In this document: piece by piece, positions 43,900 to 52,432 of the stretch
Layout: each line of letters starts with the position of its first letter
How positions within the stretch are numbered: the stretch's first letter is position 1
Assembly: GCA_038734275.1 (NCBI GenBank)
Contig: JAVYOO010000002.1
Coordinates: forward strand, 158,911-222,910
Direction of reading: 5' to 3'
DNA length: 64,000 bases
Source of the DNA: Archaeoglobaceae archaeon
GTDB taxonomy: Archaea > Halobacteriota > Archaeoglobi > Archaeoglobales > Archaeoglobaceae
Notes under the pieces: generated by a model
Seen by the model: only the letters and a program-made list of their open reading frames with translations
The model's database searches: none
What the model was told of the DNA's origin: nothing
Position numbers and translations under genes: made by a program

Positions 43900-44625
43900 A
43901 TGAAAACTATTTTATTAATTTCTGCTCTTGATCCGAGTGGTGGGGCTGGTGCTGTTGCGGATATAAAAACCGCGAAAACAATCGGATTTTTTCCATTTTC
44001 TGTGATTACTGCTTTAACAGTTCAGAACAGCTATAAGGTCTCTTCAGTTCATCCAGTTCCATCGGAAGTTATTAAAGAACAACTCCTGGCTATAGTTGAT
44101 GACTTTAAAATCCATGCAGTTAAAATTGGGGTTGTTCCAAATTTGGAGATTGCAAAAGCTGTTTCTGAATTTATACAGGAGCTTGAATGCCCCAAGGTTC
44201 TTGATCCTGTGCTTGAGGCAAGCGTTGGTGGTAAACTTGGAGATAGATCTGCCTACGAGCTATTAATGCCACGTGTCAGCGTAATCACGCCTAATTATAC
44301 CGAAGCAAGGCTTTTTGGATCAAAAATCGATCCTGAAGAACTTGCTTTAGAGCTTTTCAAAAAGTTTGGTTGCTCTGTTGTAATAACTGGAGGAGAGCTG
44401 AAGGGAAGGGATATCGTTTGCGACAAAGGAAACATTTACAGCGTCGATGCAGAGCTAATCGCGAATAGTTTCCACGGCACCGGATGCGTTTACAGCTCTG
44501 CTCTGGCTTGTTATTTGGCTATGGGAGATCTTGAGTTTGCAGTTAGAAGGGCAAGAATTTTTGTGCTTAAGAGTGTTAAAAAAGGGCAGAAATTAGGAAA
44601 AGGTCGTCCTTTTGTCAACCCTTGA
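43900..44625 (+). CDS. thiD: hydroxymethylpyrimidine (phosphate) kinase ThiD
   Basis: This 241-residue ribokinase-fold protein begins ISALDPSGGAGAVADIKTA, the HMP-binding loop (usually SGGAGIQAD), with VLDPVLEASVGG and FHGTGCVYSSAL near the end as anion hole. It acts in thiamine synthesis. It lacks the ThiE or ThiN fusion seen in some archaea. It starts five bases after ftr, so the two may be cotranscribed. Confidence 0.9.
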   Translation: MKTILLISALDPSGGAGAVADIKTAKTIGFFPFSVITALTVQNSYKVSSVHPVPSEVIKEQLLAIVDDFKIHAVKIGVVPNLEIAKAVSEFIQELECPKVLDPVLEASVGGKLGDRSAYELLMPRVSVITPNYTEARLFGSKIDPEELALELFKKFGCSVVITGGELKGRDIVCDKGNIYSVDAELIANSFHGTGCVYSSALACYLAMGDLEFAVRRARIFVLKSVKKGQKLGKGRPFVNP

Positions 44626-44667
44626 ACTTTGTTTTGCTCTAAAAAAAGATAAATATTGGAGCAAATT

Positions 44668-44684
44668 TTTCACATTATGCGAAA
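44668..44684. promoter_or_regulatory. imperfect operator-like site at regulator start
   Basis: TTTCACATTATGCGAAA overlaps the regulator's start codon. The right arm TGCGAAA is identical to that of the perfect palindrome at 45171-45187, and the left arm differs at one or two positions. Autoregulation is a plausible reading. Confidence 0.45.
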
Positions 44685-45165
44685 GCAGAATCTTGACGAT
44701 ACCGATAAAAAGATAATTCAATTGATACTCCAAGGCAAAACGCAGAGTGAGATCGCTGAGAAAGTCGGTGTGACATTACGAACTGTCCAGAACAGAATAA
44801 AGTCTTTAGAAGAGCAGGGTTTTTTGATCAAACTAAAAGAAGGATATTGGATTGCGAACTATCAAAAGCTTGGCTTAAGCATGCTTGCAGTAGTTTTAAT
44901 AGACTTTGATATAGAGTCGAAGAGCAAGTTGGATGAGATAATAGAACACTTCAAAAAACTGGACTTTGTTGAAAACATTTTTGAGACGGTTGGTTCCCAA
45001 TACGATCTCTGTCTAATTGTTCGCTACAGAGACGTGGAGGAATTCAGAGAAGAAAGAAGAAAATTTATGGAGTGGTTCAAGAAACACGGTATCAGAATAA
45101 ACCATCTGCATACCTACATTGCATCGAAGACACACAAGGATCACAGAAGGACAATAATTCTTTAA
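44677..45165 (+). CDS. Lrp/AsnC-type regulator
   Basis: This 162-residue protein has an N-terminal helix-turn-helix, GKTQSEIAEKVGVTLRTVQN (about residues 23-42), then a RAM-type effector domain including VENIFETVGSQYDLCLIVR. ATG 44677 is 25 bases after the TATA-like AGATAAATATT. A perfect palindrome lies right after its stop and a similar imperfect site overlaps its start, so it probably regulates the beta-oxidation operon that follows and itself. The effector may be acyl-CoA or an amino acid. Confidence 0.82.
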   Translation: MRKQNLDDTDKKIIQLILQGKTQSEIAEKVGVTLRTVQNRIKSLEEQGFLIKLKEGYWIANYQKLGLSMLAVVLIDFDIESKSKLDEIIEHFKKLDFVENIFETVGSQYDLCLIVRYRDVEEFREERRKFMEWFKKHGIRINHLHTYIASKTHKDHRRTIIL

Positions 45166-45170
45166 ATCTA

Positions 45171-45187
45171 TTTCGCAAAATGCGAAA
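45171..45187. promoter_or_regulatory. perfect inverted repeat upstream of thiolase operon
   Basis: TTTCGCA-AAA-TGCGAAA is a palindrome with seven-base arms and a three-base centre. It lies directly before the TATA-like stretch TTTTTTAATTTA (45189-45200) and 32 bases before ATG 45219. This is the right place for an Lrp-type regulator to control initiation. Confidence 0.6.
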
Positions 45188-45218
45188 GTTTTTTAATTTA
45201 TGAGGCTTGTTTAATGTA

Positions 45219-46376
45219 ATGAAGGTAGGAGTTGTTGGTGTAGGATGTTCAAAGTTTGGGCAAAGAGATGTCACAATACAGGAGCTCGCTTTTGAAGCGG
45301 TTAGCGAAGCCCTGAAAGATGCTCAATTGAGCCAAGAAGACATAGAGATGAGCGTAGTCGGTTGCGTCGGCACAAGAGGCTATGAACTAATGCCCGCTGT
45401 GGTTGTGAACGAATACTGTGGTTTTGCAGGCAAGGGACCGATAAGGGTTGAAGCTGCATGTGCAACGGGAAGTGCGGCGGTTTATACTGCATATTCCTCG
45501 ATAAAAGCGGGAATAGCAGACATTGCAATAGCCATAGGCGTTGAAAAGATGAGCGAAGTTGACACCGCAACTTCTGCTGCGATTGGGGGCAGAGCGGGCA
45601 ACTACTTATGGGAATTTCACTTTTATGGCACAACGTTTCCCGCTTACTATGCGATGCATGCAACCGCCCACATGGCTAAGTTCGGCACAACTGAAAAGCA
45701 AATGGCTCTTGTAGCTGTTAAAGCGCATAGAAACGCTGCAAAGAATCCAAAAGCCCATTTCCAGAAGGAGATCACCGTGGAAGACGTGCTGAAGTCGAGA
45801 ATGATTACTTATCCATTAAAGCTCTACGACTGCTCCCCTATAGGAGATGGTGCATCAGCTGCGATTTTGGCAAGTGAGAAGGCTGTTAAGGAGCATGGCT
45901 TCGATCCAGTATGGATCGAAAGTGTTGGCTATTCCTCAGACACATCAAACATGAGCATGCGAGAAAGCTATGTTGGGCTTAAGGCAACACGAATGGCTGC
46001 TGAGATGGCTTATAAGGGCGCAAAGATCACAGAACCGTTAAACAGCTTCGATTTGGCCACAGTTCATGACTGCTTCACCATTGCTGAGATTATGGCATAC
46101 GAAGATCTTGGATTCTGCAAGAAAGGCGAAGGAGGAAAATTCATAGAAAACGGCGAGTCCGACTTCGGGGGCAAAATACCAGTGAACACCTTCGGCGGAC
46201 TTAAGGCAAAAGGGCATCCATTGGCTGCAACAGGAGTTGCAATGGTTTATGAGGTTGTTAAACAGCTCCGTGAAGAAGCTGGAAACCTTCAGGTTGATCT
46301 GAAGCATTACAGAGCTCTTACGCACAACGTTGGCGGAACTGGACATTTCTGCTGGGTTTTCATTCTCGGGAGGTGA
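45219..46376 (+). CDS. thiolase / acetyl-CoA acetyltransferase
   Basis: This 385-residue protein has the archaeal thiolase pattern: VGVGCSKFGQRDVTIQELAF, the nucleophile Cys in RVEAACATGSAAVYTAYSS (about residues 79-97), HDCFTIAEI and GLKAKGHPLAATG, with the GHP histidine. It lacks the usual late CG motif, as do SCP2-type thiolases paired with DUF35 proteins. It would cleave 3-ketoacyl-CoA. ATG 45219 is preferred over TTG 45207 from the promoter position. GGGAGGTGAT at its end is the ribosome site for the next gene. Confidence 0.9.
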   Translation: MKVGVVGVGCSKFGQRDVTIQELAFEAVSEALKDAQLSQEDIEMSVVGCVGTRGYELMPAVVVNEYCGFAGKGPIRVEAACATGSAAVYTAYSSIKAGIADIAIAIGVEKMSEVDTATSAAIGGRAGNYLWEFHFYGTTFPAYYAMHATAHMAKFGTTEKQMALVAVKAHRNAAKNPKAHFQKEITVEDVLKSRMITYPLKLYDCSPIGDGASAAILASEKAVKEHGFDPVWIESVGYSSDTSNMSMRESYVGLKATRMAAEMAYKGAKITEPLNSFDLATVHDCFTIAEIMAYEDLGFCKKGEGGKFIENGESDFGGKIPVNTFGGLKAKGHPLAATGVAMVYEVVKQLREEAGNLQVDLKHYRALTHNVGGTGHFCWVFILGR

Positions 46377-46380
46377 TAAC

Positions 46381-46773
46381 GTGATTGTGGAAAGCAGAGA
46401 ATTGAGAATGAAGCATCGAATACCTGTAGTAAAGACAGAACGTTTCTGGAAGGGGCTTGAAGAAGGCAAGGTGTTCAAAACAGTTTGCAAGTGCGGAAAA
46501 AGCTACTATCCGCCGAGAGCAGAATGTGTTTGCGGTGCAACAACAGAATGGGCTGAAGTGAGTGGAGAAGGAATTGTGGAATGCTTTACTGTCGTTCATT
46601 CCATTCCCGCAGGCTACGAGTGGAGCAAGCCATACAGAATTGTGATTGCAAGCTTTGGAGATGTTAAGATTATGGGCTGGAGCAATGATGAATTAAAAGT
46701 TGGAGATCGTGTTTCGCTTTACACTGCAAAAGATGAAAGCGGAGTTTGGAAGGTTTGGTTTAAGAAGGTTTGA
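46381..46773 (+). CDS. DUF35 OB-fold/zinc-ribbon partner of thiolase
   Basis: Starting at GTG 46381, directly after GGGAGGTGATAAC, this 130-residue protein contains a rubredoxin-like zinc ribbon CKCGKSYYPPRAECVCG (about residues 38-54) and a C-terminal OB fold. In methanogens and other archaea DUF35 proteins form complexes with thiolase, sometimes with HMG-CoA synthase. Here its position directly after thiolase supports that role. The frame extended back into the thiolase gene is spurious. Confidence 0.88.
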   Translation: MIVESRELRMKHRIPVVKTERFWKGLEEGKVFKTVCKCGKSYYPPRAECVCGATTEWAEVSGEGIVECFTVVHSIPAGYEWSKPYRIVIASFGDVKIMGWSNDELKVGDRVSLYTAKDESGVWKVWFKKV

Positions 46774-46782
46774 GGTGGTCTT

Positions 46783-47934
46783 ATGGTTGATTTTAAGCTG
46801 ACTGAAGAGCAGGAAGACATAAGGAGAGCTGCAAGGGAGTTTGCTGAAAAGGAGTTTACAAAGGAATTGATTGAGGAATGCGACAGAGAAGAGAAGTATC
46901 CGATGGAGATCATGAAGAAGGCGAGAAAGCTCGGATTTTCTACTCTTAAGATCCCTGAAGAATACGGAGGGATGGGTTTAACGCTCTTCGAGGAATGCCT
47001 TGTTACAGAAGAATTCTACAGAGTTAGTCCCGGGCTTGGAAACGCATGCATGAGCTCTACTTTTGGCACCGAGCTTCTTGAATTGTTTGGAAACGAAGAG
47101 CAGAAAGAAAAATACCTTCGCTGGATAACCGAAAAAGATGGAATATCTGCGATGGCATCAACCGAGCCAGGAGCGGGAAGCGATGTTGCAAGCGTGAAGA
47201 CTAAAATTGTAAAAGATGGAGACGAGTGGGTTATAAACGGAACCAAGACCTTTATTACAAATGGCACAATCTGTGACTTTGTTTTTGTCCTTGGAAGAAC
47301 CTTTGAAGGCAAAAAGAGACATGAAGGGCTGACTTTTGCAATCGTTGAAAGCAAATCAAAGGGATTCAAGGCTACTAAGATTAAGAACAAGCTTGGCTTG
47401 AGGGCAAGCGACACTGCAGAAATCGTGCTGAAAGATGTCAGAGTTCCTGAGGAGAATATTCTCGGTGAACCGGGGCAGGGGTTCTATCAGCTCATGGAAT
47501 TCTTTAACCATACACGCCCAAGAGTAGCGGCACAGGGAGTTGGGATAGCTCAGGGTGCTTTGGAACTTGCAATCAACTACGTGAAGCAAAGAAAACAATT
47601 CGATCAGCCCATAGGAGCTTTTCAGCACACTCAGTTCAAGCTTGCTGAGATTGCAACGAGAATACAGGCTGCGAGGCTTTTGACTTGGCAGGCGGCATGG
47701 TATTGTAGTATTGGCCAAGCTCGCCCCGAGCTTTCTTCAATGGCAAAGTGGTTTGCTGGAGAGACAGCGGTGATGGCCGCTGACTGGTGCGTGCAGTTCC
47801 ATGGAGGCTATGGCTACATAGGCGAGTATCCCGCGGAGCGCTATTACAGGGATGCAAAGATCGTCGAGATTTACGAGGGTGCAAAGGAAATACAAAAACA
47901 GATCATTGCTAGACAACTTCTGGGGAGATTATGA
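46783..47934 (+). CDS. acyl-CoA dehydrogenase
   Basis: This 383-residue protein of normal family length begins DFKLTEEQEDIRRAAREFAE and carries the flavin signature ISAMASTEPGAGSDVASVKT (about residues 121-140) and INGTKTFITNG. The catalytic Glu is in KIVEIYEGAKEIQKQIIARQ near the end. It performs the first oxidation step of the cycle. It is transcribed with the other genes of the cluster, and its stop overlaps the next gene by four bases. ETF is not in the window. Confidence 0.95.
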   Translation: MVDFKLTEEQEDIRRAAREFAEKEFTKELIEECDREEKYPMEIMKKARKLGFSTLKIPEEYGGMGLTLFEECLVTEEFYRVSPGLGNACMSSTFGTELLELFGNEEQKEKYLRWITEKDGISAMASTEPGAGSDVASVKTKIVKDGDEWVINGTKTFITNGTICDFVFVLGRTFEGKKRHEGLTFAIVESKSKGFKATKIKNKLGLRASDTAEIVLKDVRVPEENILGEPGQGFYQLMEFFNHTRPRVAAQGVGIAQGALELAINYVKQRKQFDQPIGAFQHTQFKLAEIATRIQAARLLTWQAAWYCSIGQARPELSSMAKWFAGETAVMAADWCVQFHGGYGYIGEYPAERYYRDAKIVEIYEGAKEIQKQIIARQLLGRL

Positions 47935-48677
47935 ACGTCCTTTATAATGTTGAAGGAAAAATAGGGATTGCAACGCTCAATAGACCAGAGAAACTCAATG
48001 CTCTGGACACGAAAACAAGAGAAGAGCTTAAAGAGACTATCGAAAGAGCTGAAAAGGAGGTGAGAGTCTTAATAATTACTGGCACTGGAAAAGCCTTTGC
48101 TGCTGGAGCTGACATAAATGAGCTCGTAAAGCGAGATCCTCTGATGGCAATAGAGGCTACAAAGCTTGGAACTGAGCTTTTTGCTAAAATTGAAGAACTC
48201 GAGATCCCAGTCATCGCAGCGATCAATGGTTTGGCATTGGGTGGTGGCTTGGAGCTTGCCATGGCCTGTGATATAAGGATAGCAAGCACAAATGCAAAAT
48301 TCGGTCAGCCAGAAATAAACATAGGAATATTTCCTGGTGGTGGAGCCACGCAAAGACTTCCAAGACTTGTGGGAATGGGGATGGCAAAGAAATTGGTGTT
48401 AACTGGGGAGATGATCAGTGCTGAAGAAGCATATCGAATCGGACTCATTGAGGAGCTCGTAGCACCCGAAAAACTAATGGACAGAGCAAAAGAAGTTGCG
48501 AACAAAATTGCCGAGAAGTCAGCGATAGCAGTAAAACTTGCAAAGAAGGCTTTGAATGCTTCAATGAATACTCCACTAAGAGAGGGGCTCAGATATGAAG
48601 CAAGCCTGTTCTCGATCCTTTTCGCAAGTGAGGAGGCGAAGAAGTTAATGAGGGATTTTCTCGAGAAAAGGAGGTGA
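47931..48677 (+). CDS. enoyl-CoA hydratase
   Basis: This 248-residue crotonase-family protein contains GKAFAAGADINELVKRD and INGLALGGGLELAMACDIRI (oxyanion hole), then GQPEINIGIFPGGGATQRLP, whose two acidic or polar residues activate water. It hydrates enoyl-CoA to 3-hydroxyacyl-CoA. Four-base overlap with the acyl-CoA dehydrogenase gene. Confidence 0.94.
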   Translation: MNVLYNVEGKIGIATLNRPEKLNALDTKTREELKETIERAEKEVRVLIITGTGKAFAAGADINELVKRDPLMAIEATKLGTELFAKIEELEIPVIAAINGLALGGGLELAMACDIRIASTNAKFGQPEINIGIFPGGGATQRLPRLVGMGMAKKLVLTGEMISAEEAYRIGLIEELVAPEKLMDRAKEVANKIAEKSAIAVKLAKKALNASMNTPLREGLRYEASLFSILFASEEAKKLMRDFLEKRR

Positions 48678-48681
48678 TCTT

Positions 48682-49593
48682 ATGTTTAAATGTGTTGGAG
48701 TTGTCGGTTTTGGGTTGATGGGGACCCAGATATCTCAATTTTTTGCCCAGCAGGGAATTGAGGTTGTTGCAGTAGATTCAAGGAAAGAAGCTCTGGATAA
48801 GGGAATGGAGGCCATTAAGAACGGTAGATTTGGTGTCAGAAAACTTGTTGAGAAGGGAAAGTTAAGCGAAAAAGAAGCTGAGGCCATAATAAACAGGATT
48901 AAAACCTCGATGAACTATGCAGATCTTAAAGAATGCGATCTGATAATCGAGGCCGTTTACGAGGATGTGGAATTAAAGCTTAAAATCTTGAAGGAGATCA
49001 GTTCCATCTGTGATGCTGTAATTGGATCAAACACATCTTCGATTAGCATCACAAAACTGTCTTCTGCAGTAAAAGATCCAAGCAGATTTTTAGGCATTCA
49101 CTTCTTCAATCCCGCTCAGGTTCAGAAGCTTGTTGAGCTGATCGAGGGGTTGCTGACAGATAAGAAGCTCGTGATTGATATAAAGAACTGGCTAACAAGC
49201 CTTGGAAAGGTTGCAGTAGTTGTTAAGGATTCTCCAGGATTTGCAACAACGAGACTCGGGCTAATACTTGGTAAAGAAGCTCTTTTAATGCTTCAGGAAG
49301 GAATAGCAACTCCCCAGGACATAGACATAGCCATGATGCTCGGCTACGGGTATTCGATGGGACCAATAGAAACCGGAGATCTCGTCGGGCTTGATACAAG
49401 GCTTAGAATCTACGAGGCGATGTTCCAGATGACAAAAGATCCGAAATGGGCTCCGCCAAAGTTATTGATCCAGCTTGTTGATGCAGGCTATTTGGGAGAT
49501 CCAAGTGTTAAACCTGGAAGCAAAGGCGGAGTTTACGAGTTCTACGGGCAGGAAAGAGCAACGCAGGTGTTGAAAAAGCTTGGAATTAGATAA
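48682..49593 (+). CDS. 3-hydroxyacyl-CoA dehydrogenase, last in beta-oxidation cluster
   Basis: This 303-residue NAD enzyme has GVVGFGLMGTQISQFFAQQG at the N-terminus, GSNTSSISITKLS and the catalytic His in LGIHFFNPAQVQKLVEL. It has a single C-terminal dimerisation domain (MGPIETGDLVGLDTRLRIYE), so it is shorter than the paralogue at 41296. It completes a full beta-oxidation spiral with its four neighbours. A GGAGGTGAT site precedes the start. Confidence 0.93.
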   Translation: MFKCVGVVGFGLMGTQISQFFAQQGIEVVAVDSRKEALDKGMEAIKNGRFGVRKLVEKGKLSEKEAEAIINRIKTSMNYADLKECDLIIEAVYEDVELKLKILKEISSICDAVIGSNTSSISITKLSSAVKDPSRFLGIHFFNPAQVQKLVELIEGLLTDKKLVIDIKNWLTSLGKVAVVVKDSPGFATTRLGLILGKEALLMLQEGIATPQDIDIAMMLGYGYSMGPIETGDLVGLDTRLRIYEAMFQMTKDPKWAPPKLLIQLVDAGYLGDPSVKPGSKGGVYEFYGQERATQVLKKLGIR

Positions 49594-49633
49594 TTCTGAG
49601 ATAAATTTTTTAATCTTCTGAGTAATTTTTTGC

Positions 49634-50341
49634 GTGTATGGCATCTACAAGCTCGAGGACTTATCCATAGAGTTTCAGGAGTTGAGAATTAAAGCTGAGA
49701 AATACAACGATTATTACTGCTACTTTCGAACTTTTCGCGATTCGAAAGTTGAAAAACTTATCTTTAGCGACGCGGAGGTTTACGTTAATCCCGTTGAGCC
49801 TGTGAACTTGCCAAAAAACATAACAAACTATCTATACATCGGATTCCGAAAGCCCGTGCTCATTGCACCGGTTTCAAAAGCTGAGATCTATCTTACGTTT
49901 CCAATTGAGATTGGGGTTATTATAAAAAAGAATGGTGAATTTGAAGACATAGATGTATTCAGCTTCCTGAATGCAAAATACACGTTATATGGTGAGCCAA
50001 AAGGTGGTGTGATTGCAAGATACTGGGAAAGCGAAGTATTCGGCAAAATTCCTGAAGTGGAACCCTTCAAAGAGGGGATTATGAAGCTCAGGATATCGAA
50101 CCTCTCAAATAGCTGGTGCGAAGTGTCTAAGGCTGTGTTCGATGTTTATGGTATGAAGATCTATTACAACAAGAATGCTGTTTCAAGCGTTGCAGAGATG
50201 AGAATTCATTCAAGACGTGTTGCAGACACATCTTTTTTCGATGAGCCCCTTTTTGGGGACATGAAAAAATCGATCGAGTTATACTCTGCAAGAACAATAC
50301 CGATCCTTAGCACGAAATTCACGATGGAGTGGGGTTTATGA
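49634..50341 (+). CDS. DUF432 family protein
   Basis: This 235-residue protein fits DUF432, an uncharacterised archaeal family. Conserved-looking stretches are YVNPVEPVNLPKNITNYLYI, FPIEIGVIIKK and KYTLYGEPKGGVIARYW. It starts with GTG 49634, and its stop overlaps the start of the channel gene by four bases (ATGA), so the two are translationally coupled. Other archaea also place DUF432 beside MscS genes. Confidence 0.75.
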   Translation: MYGIYKLEDLSIEFQELRIKAEKYNDYYCYFRTFRDSKVEKLIFSDAEVYVNPVEPVNLPKNITNYLYIGFRKPVLIAPVSKAEIYLTFPIEIGVIIKKNGEFEDIDVFSFLNAKYTLYGEPKGGVIARYWESEVFGKIPEVEPFKEGIMKLRISNLSNSWCEVSKAVFDVYGMKIYYNKNAVSSVAEMRIHSRRVADTSFFDEPLFGDMKKSIELYSARTIPILSTKFTMEWGL

Positions 50342-51195
50342 TCACCGAAATTCTCAACTGGACTGTTAAAATCATGGAATATCCACTATATGAGAACGTT
50401 ACAGTGAGAGACGTTATATTTGCCTTCATAGTCATTCTAATCGCCTTTATAATTGCTAAATTCATTGCAATCAGCCTTAGAAGATCTCTTGCAGATAAGA
50501 TGAGAAAAGATCAACTCGAATTGCTTATTAAATTCGTCTATGCAGTTATCTTGCTTATTGCCATAGTAACTGTAACTCCGATCCTTGGCGTAAGCCTTAC
50601 TGGCTTACTTGTTGCTGGTGGAATTGCAGGTATAGTCATAGGTTTCGCAAGCCAGAAAGTTGTCTCGAATTTGCTTTCTGGGTTATTTCTAATTGCTGAG
50701 AGACCCATAAAGATTGGAGATCAGATCGTAGTAGGTAACATCGCGGGCTTTGTTGAAGACATGAACATAATGTCCACAATAGTAAGAACCTACGATGGGC
50801 TATACGTTAGAATACCAAACGAGACACTATTCACATCAAACATCACGAATCCAGTTGCAAATGTGGCAAGAAGATTTGAATACACGATAAGCATTCGTTA
50901 CACAGACGATGCTAATAAAGCAATCGAGATAATAAAGAGGCTAATCGAAGAGCATCCATTTGCACTGAAGAACCCTCCGCCGAGAGTATTCGTAGACAGC
51001 CTTGGCGAAAATGGTGTAAATATTCTTGTGAGAATCTGGGCACCATCCACGATATGGCTGGATGTAAAGATGGAACTACTCTGGAAAATAAAGATCGAAC
51101 TAGAGAAAAATGGAATCAATATCGCCTTTCCGCAGAGAGTTCTATGGTTTGGGAAAGAATTGGGGGGTCAAGATAAAGTTGAGCGGAGTGATTGA
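50338..51195 (+). CDS. MscS-type mechanosensitive channel
   Basis: This 285-residue protein has three predicted membrane helices; TM3 includes LLVAGGIAGIVIGFASQKVVSNLLSG, the pore helix. The beta-domain with RPIKIGDQIVVGNIAGFVED and IPNETLFTSNITN follows. It opens under membrane tension to relieve osmotic pressure. ATG 50338 is the coupled start; GTG 50329 is also in frame. Confidence 0.93.
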   Translation: MITEILNWTVKIMEYPLYENVTVRDVIFAFIVILIAFIIAKFIAISLRRSLADKMRKDQLELLIKFVYAVILLIAIVTVTPILGVSLTGLLVAGGIAGIVIGFASQKVVSNLLSGLFLIAERPIKIGDQIVVGNIAGFVEDMNIMSTIVRTYDGLYVRIPNETLFTSNITNPVANVARRFEYTISIRYTDDANKAIEIIKRLIEEHPFALKNPPPRVFVDSLGENGVNILVRIWAPSTIWLDVKMELLWKIKIELEKNGINIAFPQRVLWFGKELGGQDKVERSD

Positions 51196-51213
51196 GCCCA
51201 TATTTCTTTTTCT

Positions 51214-51265
51214 ATGATGAAAACAAAAAATTTATTTCGTTAATGATGAAAACCAAAAAATTTAA
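51214..51265. repeat. two 21-23-base direct repeats upstream of sucC
   Basis: ATGATGAAAACAAAAAATTTA (51214-51234) is repeated almost exactly as ATGATGAAAACCAAAAAATT at 51243, 29 bases later. The second copy ends at the TATA-like region about 27 bases before ATG 51290. They are likely duplicated regulator or TFB-binding sites. CTGA boxes of C/D RNAs are missing. Confidence 0.5.
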
Positions 51266-51289
51266 CTTTCTCCTTGAAATCTGGGTGGC

Positions 51290-52432
51290 ATGAAATTGCA
51301 CGAATATCAGGCAAAGCAGATCCTCGAAAAGCACGGCATAAAAATCCCCAACGGAGCTTTAGCTGAAAATTTACAGGATGTCAGAAGAATTGCAGAAGAG
51401 CTGGGTGGGAAAGTTGTTCTAAAAGCCCAGGTTCTTGTTGGTGGCAGAGGTAAGGCTGGAGGTATAAAAAAGGCATTAAGTGTTGATTCCGCAGTTGAAA
51501 TTGCGGAAAAAATGTTCGGATCATCTCTTAAAGGAGAAATCGTTAAAAAAATTTACTTAGAAGAGCTAATTGAGATAAAAGAGGAGTGGTATCTGAGCAT
51601 AGCTCTTGACAGAGTTGAAAAATGTTATTCACTCATTTTTAGCACTGCGGGTGGGATTGACATCGAAGAGATCGCACAGAAGTTTCCTGAAAAGATCGTA
51701 AAGGTTAAGATCGATCCTCGCTGGGGGCTTTGGGATTATCAGATCAGGGAAGTGCTTAGCAGGGCAAAGATCAGCTCAGAACTGTGGAAAGAACTCAGCA
51801 ATATAATAAAAGCACTTTACAAGATCTTTTTGGAATACGAGGCGGAACTCGTCGAAATAAACCCGCTTGTTTTAACACCAAATGGGCTAATTGCTGCAGA
51901 TGCAAAGATCAGCATCGACGACAACGCTCTTTTTAGACACAAAGATCTCGAAGCTCTGCGTGAATACGGTGGAGTTGATGAAGTCGAAAGAAAAGCTCTT
52001 GCAGAGGGATTGAACTACGTAAAGCTTGACGGCTATGTTGGAGTAATAGCGAACGGCGCAGGCATGGCGATGGCGACGATGGATCTGATCTACTTGGAGG
52101 GCGGTAAGCCAGCAAATTTCCTCGATATCGGCGGTGGAGCGGGAGCGGAGACAACGAAGAAGGCGTTTGAAATTCTTAGCATGGATAAAAACGTTAAGGT
52201 GATCTTCATGAACATCTTCGGCGGAATAACGAGATGCGACGAGGTTGCGATGGGGATTGTGAAGGCTTTTAAAGAATTAAATCCGAGTGTTCCAATTATC
52301 CTCAGGCTTTCTGGCACGAATGAAGAAGAAGGGAGAAGAATAATCGAAAAAGAGCTATCTGGCAGGGTGGAGATCGTTGGGACAATGGAAGAAGGAGCAA
52401 GAAGAGCGGTGGAGGTGGCAAAATGGCAATAA
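51290..52432 (+). CDS. sucC: succinyl-CoA synthetase, beta chain
   Basis: This 380-residue ATP-grasp protein begins [17 protein letters not shown] and has [13 protein letters not shown], the nucleotide-binding glycine loop GIIANG-like [17 protein letters not shown] and [16 protein letters not shown]. It interconverts succinyl-CoA and succinate with nucleotide synthesis. It overlaps sucD by ten bases. Confidence 0.95.
   Translation: MKLHEYQAKQILEKHGIKIPNGALAENLQDVRRIAEELGGKVVLKAQVLVGGRGKAGGIKKALSVDSAVEIAEKMFGSSLKGEIVKKIYLEELIEIKEEWYLSIALDRVEKCYSLIFSTAGGIDIEEIAQKFPEKIVKVKIDPRWGLWDYQIREVLSRAKISSELWKELSNIIKALYKIFLEYEAELVEINPLVLTPNGLIAADAKISIDDNALFRHKDLEALREYGGVDEVERKALAEGLNYVKLDGYVGVIANGAGMAMATMDLIYLEGGKPANFLDIGGGAGAETTKKAFEILSMDKNVKVIFMNIFGGITRCDEVAMGIVKAFKELNPSVPIILRLSGTNEEEGRRIIEKELSGRVEIVGTMEEGARRAVEVAKWQ

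Noticed and set aside
46330-46380. Upstream extension of the DUF35 protein
   Set aside because: It lies inside the thiolase coding sequence, while GGGAGGTGAT directly precedes GTG 46381.
51214-51265. C/D box guide RNA, because ATGATGA occurs twice
   Set aside because: No CTGA D boxes at the needed distances and the copies are long direct repeats including A-tracts.
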